Shown here: positions 32,346 through 44,200 of the stretch, one piece after another
Numbering within the stretch: position 1 is the first letter of the stretch
Layout of the letters: each line of letters begins with the position of its first letter
NCBI RefSeq assembly: GCF_963676685.1
Contig: NC_092349.1
Location: forward strand, 60,805,431-60,869,430
Length of the DNA stretch: 64,000 nt
From: Mytilus edulis
Taxonomy: Eukaryota; Mollusca; Bivalvia; Mytilida; Mytilidae
Direction: 5' to 3'
Program-made: the position numbers and the translations under genes
Notes under the pieces: model-generated
The model's database searches: none
Told to the model about the DNA's origin: nothing
What the model saw: the letters and a program-made list of their open reading frames with translations, nothing else

Positions 32346-34465
32346 ATAAAGGGAATAATGGGGTTCTGATGTGAATGATATAAACTCACAGAGAAAAACA
32401 AGAACGATAAACAACCTTTTGTCGTAAATTTTTCGTTTATTGCTTTAGCAGGCCTAGGGTAGCATGTAGGCCTTCGTATTTTCTCATGCATGGCCATTGT
32501 ATAGCTTACTACACGGCACAATGATTGATCTGTCATTTTTGAACGTATATGGTAATCGATAATTGGTATATAAATAAATCATAATCTATAAAAACTTACT
32601 TCATATTGAACCACATTTGGATCTTTTGAAAACACGAGCACTTGTTTCTGAAAAAATACATATTTCCCTAAATTAATATTACGCTATAAATCTAAATGGG
32701 TAGTACGCATTCAGAGACAAATGCCTGTGATTAAAGGACATACTAATATGCATGTAAAAGCCGGACAAGTTAGTGCAATAATCAGAGAAACTCAAGAACC
32801 TTGTTTGCATTAAAGTATAAACAAAATTTTGTATGATGAAATTGAATATCATTCTAAAATCCACGCCGGACTCCGTTTATTTAAAAAAAAAAATAGAGAA
32901 ATTTACTATTTGAAGAAACTAACTTAAAAGGTTCTAACTTCTTCTCGCAAAGTTGAACTATATATATTGGTGGGTTTAGAGATATATATCATAGGTCTCT
33001 GAATTAGCTGCTCTTTTTGTAGATCCTGTTTTGTCATAGAATAGCTTCTATTCTAATGTATGCAGAACTTTTTGAAAACATCATATCATTTGGTTTTCAA
33101 TTTTTTGACGGGTTTGAGTATTCCGTAAAGACATTGAATTAATCAAACCTGTTTTATTTTCATGGACTATTTATAACACCGATTCTCCAGATAATCCCAA
33201 ACATCAGTGCGTTGATTTAGTGGATACTTTAAAAATTCTTTTATTCTCCGTGTATGAATTATTATGAAATATTTAAATATTCCTTGGTAAACATTTACTT
33301 ACAGATTGGTTTGATAAGCATACAACATGTATTATTACATTTAATTATTGGAGCAAAAAGAGCAGAATAATGGAAAACAAGATCAGTGAAAAAAGTCTAT
33401 AGATAAACAATAAAGAAAAGGGAATAATGGGGTTCTGGTACATGTATAAATAAATAGTGGAGAATAAATGCCAAAATAATTAAAGAATAGAGAAAATGGT
33501 ATAAACAATCAAAGAACAAAGAAAAAAGGGCCCCCATCCACACCCTCATATATAATGAAAAACTATTTGAACCTACAGTACTATAGATAGTAAATAGGTT
33601 AAATTGTTTCTATAAATATTGTAGAAAGTGATTAATCTAAGGGACGACCATTTGGTATAATTCTGGGGTAGGGGGTTTGAAAATTGATAACTCGGCCTTG
33701 ATATGAAGGGTTTGTTCTGTGGTATATAGTTGGAAATAAATAACCTGACCTACAATGTATTGAAAATAAATAACTCGGCAGGTCTTTTAAACCATTTTCT
33801 AAATGCATGTTTTAAAGTATGAGATGGCACCAAATCGAACCAAAACTCATCGATCTTTTTCCCCCGGAAGAAACCTTTTTTGTCGAGCCTGCGACTTTTG
33901 TCGCAAAAACTAGACATATATAGCTATAGCGATCCCACATTCCGTCGCGTCCACAAATATTCCCTCTGTGCCCGGTTAAAGGTTTTTTTTTTTAAACTTA
34001 ACTGAGGTTTCTTAAACTATCCTTGATTTCTACCAAACTTAAGGGGCGTAAAAGGAAGGGGGTATCTACACGGAAGAACGCGAAATAAAATTGCCATTTC
34101 ATGATGAACGAATAATTAAAAATTTCTTGCACGTTGATCTATTTACCGATTTCACGAAACACGGTTAACTTGATAACGCCGAACCTTTTTCATGGCTGCA
34201 CGTGAAATAAAAATGGCAAATTGACACGTTGCACGAAAATAACCCTTCACCACCCTCAAACTTGAACAGAAGCTTTGTGTGATCATAATATATATATATC
34301 CACAAACACTTATATTGTAATAGGTTATACGTCAGTAATTGATATCCAGAAGTACATATTTTGTAAAAAAAAATCCTTTTTGTCCATACTTTACTTAAAA
34401 ATTGACTAGTTTTTCTGTCATTTAACATTTATACATTCATGAATAGTATACGGATGTGGAGTAGG
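32346..34465. other. No gene recognised
   Basis: AT-rich DNA. At 33710-33790 the block GGAAATAAATAAC and GAAAATAAATAACTCGGC forms a short imperfect duplication. At 33880-33930 GTCGAGCCTGCGACTTTTG resembles the head of the mussel repeat at 25730. No exon-like segment was found. Confidence 0.4.
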
Positions 34466-34697
34466 GGGTCTCATTTGGGGATTCTGATCCCGGATTCCGC
34501 TTACTGTTTTGTCAGATTCCCGTATCCCGCTTATACTATGTACGTAAGCAATTCTCATTTTTTTGTAACTTGATTTCCCGTGTCCCGCTAGACCTCATTT
34601 CCCGTTTTCACTGTCACAATAATTTGACTTTCACGTGTCAAGCTTACAAAAAATCGGCAATCCCGCGTACTGCAGCACCGCTTAGCCAATGAGACCC
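34466..34697. mobile_element. 232-bp MITE, GGGTCTCATT ends
   Basis: GGGTCTCATTTGG at the left pairs with CCAATGAGACCC at the right. The interior repeats TCCCG(T/G)(A/G)TCCCGCTT motifs on one strand, similar in style to the TCCCGAAATCCCG repeats in the element at 36104. Confidence 0.6.
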
Positions 34698-34825
34698 ACG
34701 TAGTAAACTGCACATTGCTACACCGTGACGAAATACAAATTGACAGGAAATACGAAAAAAAGATGTTAAAAACATAAAATAAACAAATCAAAGTTTTATG
34801 TATTTTCGATACATAGTATAAACAA

Positions 34826-35590
34826 AGTAACACAAGCTCTCACGGAGGAAAGGGGGGGGGGGGGGTAACTTCCTATCATTGGGTATACGGGGATGTGCCA
34901 AAAATAAGGGTCATAATTTTGCGAGATTTTATATAAAAATGACACTCCTTTTTAATGACATCCTATATTAAAATGCATTTACGTTTGATAACTGTATATT
35001 AATTTGGGGTATATATATAAATATGCTATTGAGAATCTTACATTATTAATGGTCAATTATTATATTAAATTAAATCAATTCATTTGAAATAAAATTGAGA
35101 ATGGAAATGGGGAATGTGCCAAAGAGACAACAACCCGGCCATAGAAAAAAACACAACAGCAGAAGGTCACCAACAGGTCTTCAATGTAGCGAGAAATTCC
35201 CGCACCCGGAGGCGTCCTTCAGCTGGCCCCTAAACAAATATATACTAGTTAAGTGATAATGAACGCCATACTAATTTCCAAATTGTACACAAGAAACTAA
35301 AATTAAAATAATACAAGACTAACAAAGGCAGACAAAGTTTACCGTTCAAATAAGTTCCCAAATTAACCCCGGAAATTTGTCTCCTGATTTGATGAGTTAG
35401 TGCTTATATAAGCATGGGTCATATTTTAAATATTGTATATAAGTATATAGATCATTCTTTCTTAAATATTTATATAACTAATTTCAGTGAATGTTATATT
35501 AAAATGGGTACGTTTTTTGAGGCAAAAAAGGCACACCCCTACCGAAATTAACCCCCCCCCCCCCCCGCGTGCAAGCTCTAGTGAGCTTTT
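34826..35590. mobile_element. Element with poly-G/poly-C inverted ends, carrying a nested repeat
   Basis: The left end has AGCTCTC then a G run at 34849-34864 and TAACTTC. The right end is the mirrored complement, TTAACC, then a C run ending near 35567, then GCAAGCTCTAG. ATATTAAAATG and TATATAAAT motifs recur on both sides. The mussel repeat at 35085-35340 is nested inside. Read length through the G/C runs may be unreliable. Confidence 0.5.
35085..35340 (-). repeat. GGGGCCAGCTG mussel repeat, reverse partial copy
   Basis: ATTGAGAATGGAAATGGGGA, CAAAGAGACAACAACCCGGC, CACCAACAGGTCTTCAATGT and CGTCCTTCAGCTGGCCCCTA match the copies at 27895 and 60060. Confidence 0.8.
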
Positions 35591-35672
35591 AAAATCGACA
35601 TTATAATGAATTACACACAAGCAAATAACATGCAAACTTTAACAAAACGCACATATTAGACAAACATACAGG

Positions 35673-35709
35673 CTGAGACTACTATAACACTGTGTTATAG
35701 TAGTCTCAG
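35673..35709. repeat. Perfect 37-bp hairpin palindrome
   Basis: CTGAGACTACTATAACAC at 35673-35690 is followed by one T and its exact complement to 35709, giving 18-bp arms with a one-base centre. Confidence 0.85.
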
Positions 35710-36103
35710 ATACAGGATACAAAAACTTTCAAGCACATACATGACATAAGCAAACAAAATTTCAATCTGTCGATGCTATATCTGTTAATTAAATCAACAC
35801 TCGGTCTTTTTAAAACACAAAATAATCGACGGTTAACCTGCCCCGAATTTATAATTCCCGCCACAAATTACTTAGATTCACAGTCTGTATTATCTCCCCT
35901 CAATCCACTACTGAAATTTTGCTTCCGGTACAAACAAAATACCCTGAAATTAATATTTGTAGGTTTAGGTAAGATTTAAGAACATACAGTAAAACAATTT
36001 AATGAAAATAGAAAGTGAGAGCGGAAAAAAACAAGGATATGTATGCAAAAAGTCATGACATGTCCCAAACTCGGACCATTAATGGCAATGTCTAAATGTC
36101 ACC

Positions 36104-36387
36104 CACAGGCACTTGTTTCTATCCATAGGAAGAGGGAGGGTAGGAGGGGTCCTGATCCCGAAATCCCGGGCTTAAAAACACGAAATCCCGAAATCCCGGG
36201 CCTAAAAAAAACGAATCCCGAGGTCCCGAAATTCGAAAAAAGAATTCCCGGATCCCGAAAAGGTCAATCCCGAAATCCCGAGCTTAAAAACACCCGATCC
36301 CGGAGTCCCGATAAAGGTCCTATCCCCCCTCATAGGAAGGTCGATATGGATAGTCGACCTTCCTATGGATAGAAACAAGTGCCTGTG
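36104..36387. mobile_element. hAT-like MITE with perfect 29-bp ends and 8-bp target duplication
   Basis: The left end 36104-36132, starting CACAGGCACTTGTTTCTATC, is exactly complementary to 36359-36387. ATGTCACC flanks it directly on both sides (36096-36103 and 36388-36395). Eight-base duplications are characteristic of hAT elements. The interior holds about ten TCCCG(A/G)-based repeats (ATCCCGAAATCCCGGGCTTA type) and an additional subterminal palindrome around GGTCGATATGGATAGTCGACC. Perfect ends and duplication indicate a recent insertion. The plus-strand ORF through it is a by-product of the repeats. Confidence 0.85.
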
Positions 36388-36585
36388 ATGTCACCCCCTT
36401 TTTTGTGAAGAGTTTTTCCAAGCTTTTTGGGGAATACAAACGTAATTACGGGAACAGAATATACAATGAAGATAAAACTTTGAGAACAGTTGTGCACCCA
36501 CCATAAAAGACATGCAAGATACTGAACTTGGACTGAATTTTTTTTTGTAAAAAATAGCAAACTCAATGAAAAGTAAATGTTTATT

Positions 36586-36744
36586 TAAGAATTGAATGCT
36601 CTTTTTTGTAAATATATTGGGGTGTAAAAGCGTTGACCGAAATACATTTTGTATGAAGCGCGGAAGTGCTTCATACTAAAAATGTGTGCACGGTCAACGC
36701 TTTTACAACCCTATAAAGTTGCACAAAAAAGCATTCAATACTTA
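36586..36744. repeat. Foldback palindrome, about 79-bp arms
   Basis: TAAGAATTGAATGCTCTTTT at the left pairs with the complement of AAAAAAGCATTCAATACTTA at the right. The stronger inner part GTAAAAGCGTTGACCG matches CGGTCAACGCTTTTAC, and the apex is GAAGCGCGGAAGTGCTTC. The centre is near 36665. Confidence 0.75.
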
Positions 36745-36949
36745 TAATTACATTTTTACCTATAGGATCATGAAAACACGCCTTTTATCAAGTTTTTATT
36801 TCATTTACCTGTGCACTCTATTGTGGGACCTTGTGTCATCATGAATGAAAAGTTGCATTGTGTATTATGCAATTGATTAAGGAATATCACGAGATTGCTA
36901 GTTAGCCAATCAGAATAATGTATTATAATGAAACACACACCTAATGTAA

Positions 36950-37250
36950 TTATTAGGAAATATTTAGTAAGTAAGTAAGTAAATTTTATTTAGAGTCGGC
37001 ATATATACATTTACAGACAAAACATGAGGTCTGGTCAGTTCTTTAACCGACTATGACTTAAAATAATCATGCAGCATCATGCATATACTTATAGATAAAA
37101 ATAAAAAAGCATGCAAACATAATGATAGCAAATTATTTTGATTCATGAGCCTCCAGAGACCAAGCTCATGTGGCAAGGGCCTCCATGCGCATTGAACAAC
37201 GGAATCAGACCGCAAATCACTTGAATATATATATATCATAAAATAATAAC
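36950..37250. repeat. Dispersed repeat with TAAG microsatellite head
   Basis: AGTAAGTAAGTAAGTAAATT followed by TTATTTAGAGTCGGC and ACAAAACATGAGGTCTGG is a repeat start seen in mussel DNA. A shorter relative starts at 30720. No gene. Confidence 0.5.
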
Positions 37251-37359
37251 AAACTGAAACATGAATTATAGGGACAGAAGAATTATGTCTAAACTAAAGT
37301 AGCATGCTCTAGAATGATTAAGTTCAGCCTTAAACCACCTAGAAATTATTACACCAGTT

Positions 37360-38538
37360 CAGGGCTCACACTACTTCAGAATTATAGGGAGAAGTGACTT
37401 CTCTTTTTGAAACTGATAGGGAGAAGTGGTGAGATTTGAAAGAGAAGTGCTCATTCGCGCGGTGCGATATGTTTGGATTTTACAATAGTATAAAGGGCCA
37501 TATGTAAATAATGTTCTTTTTATACTGTTTAATTCATATCTGAGTAAAAAAATTACAATTAAAGTAACATTTGAAATTAAAAGTTGTTTAAGCTTGTGAG
37601 AAACTACCAACTAAATATCTAGCACTAAAAAAATAAAAAATATTTAAAAAAATGTAAAGAAATTATAATATATCAATTACAATTTAATTAAAAATTATAC
37701 TGTGTATGACATTCAGTGTTTCTCATAAAAAAATATAAAAGTTATTAAGCTGGGCCATAATATATTGATATTAGTATAATAGTCTCAGAGTTAAGCAGCT
37801 TTAATCAATAGTTTGAAACAATCCATAAAAAATATAAGGAATTATATACACCAATCAATTAGATGTAACCAAAAGTCTCTTAATGCGTGTGGAATGCGTA
37901 ATTTTTCCCTTTGGGATCAATATTCTTCTGTCAGCTGTTCCATCCGTGCGTCCGTAGTAATTATTGTAAAAGTACGGATTTCGGTCATAGCTGGTCCGGT
38001 TCAGATCCGGAGATTAGAAATCGGTCAATGGCGGACGAATGCAAGAAAATTTACAAAAATAAACAATGTTTGACAAGTTATTTGGAAAGGAACATGACGT
38101 TTTTAATACAATAAATGGATTAAAATTTACTGGAGGCAACTTTTATCACGTTTAAATGAAGTAACAAACTTATTTTGCCGCCGAAATTGAGGTTGATGTA
38201 CGTTTTCGAGTAACAAGCACCGGTATACTTGCGGAAATGTACGAAGTGATAAAAAGTTGTATTTCTATCAAATAACCTGCTACACACTGCGAAGACAATG
38301 CTTCAACCTCTTTTCAAAAGATAATGAATCGTTTATGTCTGAATTTCTTTAATTATCAATAAAAATTTGATGTTTCATCAACTTGGTAAAAATTGAAAAT
38401 GTCTGATGACGGAAGCGACTGAAAGCGACTGTCGTCAAGAACAGGGCGACTTGTTTTCGCTTTTGGGGGTCGGGGAAAGCGAAGTGACGGTCGGGAAGGC
38501 GACTTCTTCGCCCAAGTCGCCTGGTAGCGTGAGCCCTG
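37360..38538. mobile_element. 1.18-kb element with CAGGGCTCAC ends
   Basis: CAGGGCTCACACTAC at 37360 and the complement of GTAGCGTGAGCCCTG ending at 38538 match at 14 of 15 positions. CAGTT precedes the left end and follows the right end, a possible 5-bp duplication. Subterminal GAAGTGACTTCTC and GCGACTTCTTCGC motifs occur on both sides. Ends beginning CAGGG are common in hAT elements. Inside, no transposase is recognisable. Confidence 0.6.
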
Positions 38539-38931
38539 CAGTTACTGAGCTGACTCTGCATGCTCTGTTGGTGAACAATCTCGTGATTGTTGCAAAACCA
38601 AACAAGTTGGAAATGTGTTTAGACACCCATGATCTTGATAAGGCTATTAACTGATTATATAAGCATGTTAAGACACTGCAGTCATTAACTGATGCACACT
38701 AAATTGAAGTAGTCTATAGTGCAGTATTGTTACTGCTAGGATATTTTCCATTGCTTATGGGGGAAAAAACATTTGACAAAGTCACATGTAAAAATAGACG
38801 ATAGCTTGATGTTACTGACATTTAGCACACTGTTTGGATGATTGCTGAATTCATGATGATATTTTGATTTTCACTGTTAAGTGAAACCGAGGAAGCAGCT
38901 TCACACAACCATGATCATAATGGTATAAAAA

Positions 38932-39262
38932 AGATGTGGTATGATTGTCAATGAGACAACTCTCCACAAGAGACCAAAATAACACAGACATTAACAACTA
39001 TAGGTCACCATACCACCTTCAACAATGAGCAAAGCCTAAACCACATAGTCAGCTATAAAAGGCCCTGAAATGACAATGTAAAACAATTCAAACGAGAAAA
39101 TTCAAGCCAATCCCAACAAAGGTATAGCAGTAATAAAAATGCCAACACCTACCACGTTTCTGTCATCAAGAGATTTGTAGGTTTCATGACAGCAAGACAG
39201 AACGAACGATTTAAAAAAACCATTCAAGGAGAAAATAAAATGAAATGAAAAACCAACCTACA
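38932..39262 (+). repeat. GATGTGGTATGATTG dispersed repeat, fullest copy
   Basis: Landmarks are AAGATGTGGTATGATTGTCA, ATGAGACAACTCTCCACAAG, TTAACAACTATAGGTCACCA, TTCAACAATGAGCAAAGCC and GGCCCTGAAATGACAATGTA. Fragments occur at 9270, 14740-14870, 17165 and 17440. No ORF. Confidence 0.7.
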
Positions 39263-39720
39263 TTTACCTACCCTATTTTTACAGTCAGGGGACTTACTTA
39301 AATGAGTGATTTTCTAAATCACTGATTCACATGATTCAAGTAATAACATTATTTCCATAAAAGTTGGAAGTAAAAGTTGTCTCTCTTTAATAATCACCTA
39401 TTGAAGTAGTACAAATTAATCACTAGAAGAAGTGATTAAATTTTATCTTAGCTTTAAATATAGAATACTAATGATTCAGGGACTGATTATATTTATGTTT
39501 CTAAAATTATCAGAACCAACATCTGTGTTGATAAGATGACCAGGTCATTTCAGGTGATCCCCTTGTACTGAATCTAGGATAATGAGATAAAAATCACTTG
39601 TTTTAGTATCATACCTCAATTTCCTTCCAGAAAATCACTTTTTTAAGTATCATTATTTTAACAACCCCCACTAATTTCAACACACCCCGAACATTTAAAT
39701 TTTCATCGTGAACAGTAGAA
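39263..39720. other. No gene recognised; degenerate MITE-like start
   Basis: TTACAGTCAGGGGACTTACTT at about 39285 resembles the CAGTCAGGGGTACT ends, and GTGATTTTCTAAATCACT forms a small hairpin. The opposite end was not found. Confidence 0.35.
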
Positions 39721-39722
39721 TT

Positions 39723-39985
39723 TTAATACATAATTTGAAAGATGACACCTTGACCTTTAAATTTACTAGGAACAGGTATTATGACATTGTTTATAACAAA
39801 GTTTCCATTGGAACTTTTGTTAGGTGGAACAAATATATGTTGACACCCTGACTGTTTTATACGGCTGCAAGAAAACTGGGGGTCATATATTTCTATTACC
39901 TCGTTGTTGTTTGCCAAGATAATTTGGTTTCTAGACAATAACTTTGGTTTAAATGTTTGGATCGCTATTACCAAAAGGTTCAATA
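39723..39985 (-). CDS. Possible terminal exon of an unidentified minus-strand gene
   Basis: After a good acceptor on the minus strand (TTCCTTTTCAG ending at 39986), a frame of about 87 codons runs to a stop at 39723. It starts VLNLLVIAIQ and ends GQGVIFQIMY, with two cysteines (FSCSRIKQSGCQHIF). Composition is protein-like, and the frame lies about 280 bp upstream of the BTB gene on the other strand. I do not recognise the family, and no upstream exon was identified. Confidence 0.3.
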
Positions 39986-40252
39986 CCTGAAAAGGAACAT
40001 TAGCATGATACACCTTTTAAGACAAACTTAAGAGTATTCATACAGGAGGAACAATGGTTAAAATAAGCAAATTTGTATACAATACAAAAAAAATGATACA
40101 ACAATAAACATAAGTCATGTTAGTAGTTACAATTTTTCACTTGTATGATATATATAATTATATAAAGCTTGGCATGTGTCTTCAGTCAAAATGTTAGAAT
40201 CCTTATAAAACATTTGTTGGTGTAATAATTACCTTTTCAATATATTTTGTAG

Positions 40253-40261
40253 TTGATAACC
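40253..40261 (+). promoter_or_regulatory. 5'-UTR acceptor next to the start of BTB-ZF gene 2
   Basis: TATATTTTGTAG ends at 40252, nine bases before ATG 40262-40264 (context GATAACCATGC). As in gene 1, the coding start sits just inside an exon that follows a 5'-UTR intron, so the promoter is further upstream. Confidence 0.5.
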
Positions 40262-41296
40262 ATGCAGGAGGAGGTAAAGTGGAAAGAATCTCGATATAAA
40301 GAATCCCTATCTACAGCATTATATAAATTACAACAAGCCGATTGTTTGTGTGACATATGGATCTGTACCAAAACAAGAATGGTACCAGTCCACAGGCTGA
40401 TGTTAGAGGCATTTACTGGGCCCCTTTGTAATACCAGTGTAAAAGATGGGACCAGTTCTATCAGTAACTTTATAGATATTTGTAGTAGATTTGATCGTTC
40501 CATCGTACTGATACTTGTACGATACTTGTACACAGGGGAAGTAATAATTGAAGTGGAGTTGATCAGTGAATTTATTAAACTCTGTAAGTTGCTTGATTTA
40601 GACAGTGTTGTTTTAGGGGTGGAAACTGAAATGGAATTTTTGAACAAGAATACATGTATGAAACAGGAAGTGACATATTTTGATGACAATACAGGTTTTT
40701 GTCCCCAAAGGACTTTACAGCATGCCATTCCTGTCTCTCTTATTACTAACAAAAACAATGAGTCTGAAACTTTTGAAGAATCTTTCATACTTCAAAATTC
40801 TGACTTTGTAGAAGAGGTGAAGAAAGAAGTTGCTGGTGATTCTGTTACCTTAAATGTTAGAATGGGATCCAGTTCACCATGTGACAACAACAAAAGAGGT
40901 CAAGAGAGGGATAAAAAGAATGAAAGCCATGATGAAACTATTTCAGTTGATGGATCAATTGATACAGATGATGACATTGTAACTGCAAGTCCACAAAAAA
41001 GGCAGAGACTCTCAGAAAGTAACAAAAATCTTAAGCTTGATGACGATGAAATTGAAAAAAGGCTTTATCAGTTGGTCAGTAAAATGACTTCAGATGATGA
41101 AAGTAATATAATCGAAAAAAGAATGTGCTCAAAATGTAACAAATTATTAGAGATGACCAAGTACTTAAAACATATGAAAAATGAACATAGTCTTTTTGCT
41201 TGTCCTTTGTGTGACTGGTTTGGATCTCAACTTGGTCATCTTTCAGATCATATGCATAGTCAGCATAAAGTTGTGATCTCATCAAAGAAAAGTGTG
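40262..41296 (+). CDS. BTB-ZF gene 2, exon 1 (BTB, linker, fingers 1-2)
   Basis: This exon has 345 codons ending in phase 0 at GTG|GTAAGT. As in gene 1, BTB, linker and the first two fingers share one exon. Reading through the donor would add 32 codons to a stop at 41392. Confidence 0.9.
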
Positions 41297-44200
41297 GTAA
41301 GTTATTCTACAGGAAAATACATGTTCATGCAGGGTTGTTGCTATAAATGTTTGAAGGAGAGTCCATGGACTTGTAATTTTTGGCCATGGTGAATCCAACA
41401 GTACATGCAGTAAGAAGGAAATATTTTATTGCAATATAATCTATTATTTTAATCTCCATGACCTTCATTGACCTTATAATGCAATGAAATGACATTAAAA
41501 TCAGATTGCTTTTCAAACTTTTGCTATTAAATGATGATGTGCATATGTATGTTCAGTTTGACAAAATATTTAAATTTTGATGCAACTTTGGGCTCACCAG
41601 TTTCGAAATTGGTGAGTACAGACAGATTTCTTGAGTCCAGGAATGAACTCAAATTAGTGAGAACCCTGCATATATGTATCATCAGTCAGTAGTGCACTTT
41701 GGAAAAAAATCATGACACCAGTCCTAATGAAAATTAATTTGTATAATCATCATTATCATGCAGATTTCCCAAACTAAAAAAGTTTGTCCAGAAATTTTCT
41801 TTCCCAATTCTTGCAAAATGACACTATGTCACATAGAATTTCTCAATTTTATGGCCTGGGAACAGGCCTTTAAAATGAAATGTTAAATTAACCTGTGATA
41901 CAGTATAGAGAGGCATGACAGAGTGATTCAGTTTATCATACATTTTTATAACTCTCAGTGGTGTCATTGAGTAAAACATCTTGATTTAGAGTGATAAAAC
42001 TTATTAACATCATGTGATATCCATTCATGTGGAAGACACACACATGTATATATAAACTGAGAAAATTTGATGAACTATGAGCAATCAACTGTATTCACTT
42101 TAAAAATGAAAACACATTTATAATCATGATGATGACTGTTTATTTCAAAAAAGCATTCATATTCATATTCAACAATTTATATGATATTTGTATTGAGCTA
42201 AAGTAGTTGCACCTTACAAGCTTTGATATCACCGCAGTAAATTAATTATATTGCTGTTTATGTAATTCTATTTTTAGACTGTAGACACGTCTGAAGAAAG
42301 TGAACTAATGTATATAACACAAGGCGAACCTTTCCAGGAACACATTCAACTGTAAGTATACTTACAAAAGATGTATCTTTTAAATGCAGTTTTTTTTATA
42401 GCTTTTGTAAACTTCTTTGATATGCTTTCTGTTTTATGTAAAATGGTAGAGTGATGTCCATGAACATGATGAACATTTTTAAGGGGGATGAATTGACCAA
42501 AATGTGTATAATTAAATTATTCAAAATAAGGAATTTTGTTGGTAACAATTTTTTGGTTACAATGTACATAACGAAAAAAAAGTGTATTTTAAGGGAGATG
42601 AATATAAACATGATAAAGTTTTTGCCTAAGTGGGAGAATTTCAGAAACATAAATACTGTTTTCTATGCATATATATATATGTATATTTAGTATGTTATTA
42701 AAATGTTGCAAAACAAAAACCAAAAAATGTACAAGAATAAAAAGTGAAGGAATAAGAAAAATTAACAATTCAAAAAGTTTTTTACCCCCTGAACATGCTG
42801 AAAGTCTAAAAAATCACTTGCATCTCCTCCAAAAGGGTAATGACTAATACTGTTGAAAGAATATGCAGTTGAGGAACACCATCTGAAAATGTCCATGAAG
42901 AAAATTCATATAGTCGTGACCGTACATCTAAAAGATGAGATAGTAAAACTTACTTTCTGCAAATTGCATTATGTGATAATAGCATCATGTAAGCCCAACT
43001 CTTATTTTGAACAGCTAGACTGATATTGATAAAAATTTACACAAGAGCTGAGGGAACAATGGTGAATGAGAATTGGGATTTTAGCTCTGTGTGATAATTT
43101 AGACTGAAAACTATTTGCAAAAATTGTTGTGTAATCTTTTGGATACACAAACATGGTGTCTTTTTTTTACCGATTTTTGTGATACTGGTTCGAGCTGACT
43201 TCTGCTGGATACAATTTCAACAAAGTAAATTAGAGCACAGAACAGCATCTGTAGGTAGGTATACAACTTACATAGACTGTTAATGTGCTTACAGCTGTTG
43301 TTTCTGTGTTATCTTTTAATTCTGTTGTATTTCATCATTGTCCCCATTATTTTTTTTATATTATTCTGTAAAGTTTTTTTTAAACAGCAATAACATTTTT
43401 TTTACAGAAAAAATGAATTTTGCAGCTGCTTAGCTGTGTGATTTTTCTTGCACTTTTGGGAGTCAACACATGGCTTTTGTTGTCATTTCTGTAAATCATT
43501 CTGACCGCAAACTAATGGACTAAATCATACATCCTTTCCAATATCTTTAAGAGCACCTATTTATTTGAAAAAAAATCTGATATTATTCCATTTTCTCTTG
43601 CAGGAATTCAAATTATAAACTAATAGATGACTATGTTGAATTTGATAGACCTACAGACGCAGTAGTTGACAATAAATCCATCCAGGAAATATACACATGT
43701 ACACTGTGTAAATATACAACAAATATTAAATGTTATTATTACAAACATTTACGTAAAGGGCATACTAGTCATACAGACACAATAAACTATAAAAGACAGA
43801 AGTTGAATGCTGACCCAATTATAAATCATGTAAATTCTGAAACAACTTCTATACCCAAAAAATTTCTATGTAGCTCGTGCGGAAAGTCATTCAAATCAAA
43901 GTATGGATTAACTTTACACGATAAAACTATTCATAAGAAAGAATTCAAATTCATATGCAATGTATGCGGAAAAGGTTTTGGGACTTTATATAACTTTAAT
44001 GGTCACATGTCATCACATAACAATTTGTTGAGAGAAAAATGTGACCAGTGTGATGCCTCATTTCAGTACTGGAAGTCTCTTTTGAAACACAAGAAGGCAC
44101 GTCATAGAACACTAGAAGAAGATCCAAAATTTGAGTGTGACATCTGTCATGTTATATATGGATCAAAAGATGGACTTCGAGAACACACTCATGTTGTGCA

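Noticed and set aside
34849-35567. Poly-G and poly-C tracts as quadruplex-type regulatory signals
   Set aside because: They are the inverted ends of one element; run lengths in such tracts are also prone to sequencing error.
36043-36372. 109-codon plus-strand ORF with repeated PEIPGLK motifs
   Set aside because: The repeat is simply the TCCCGAAATCCCG array inside the MITE at 36104-36387; the frame crosses both inverted ends.
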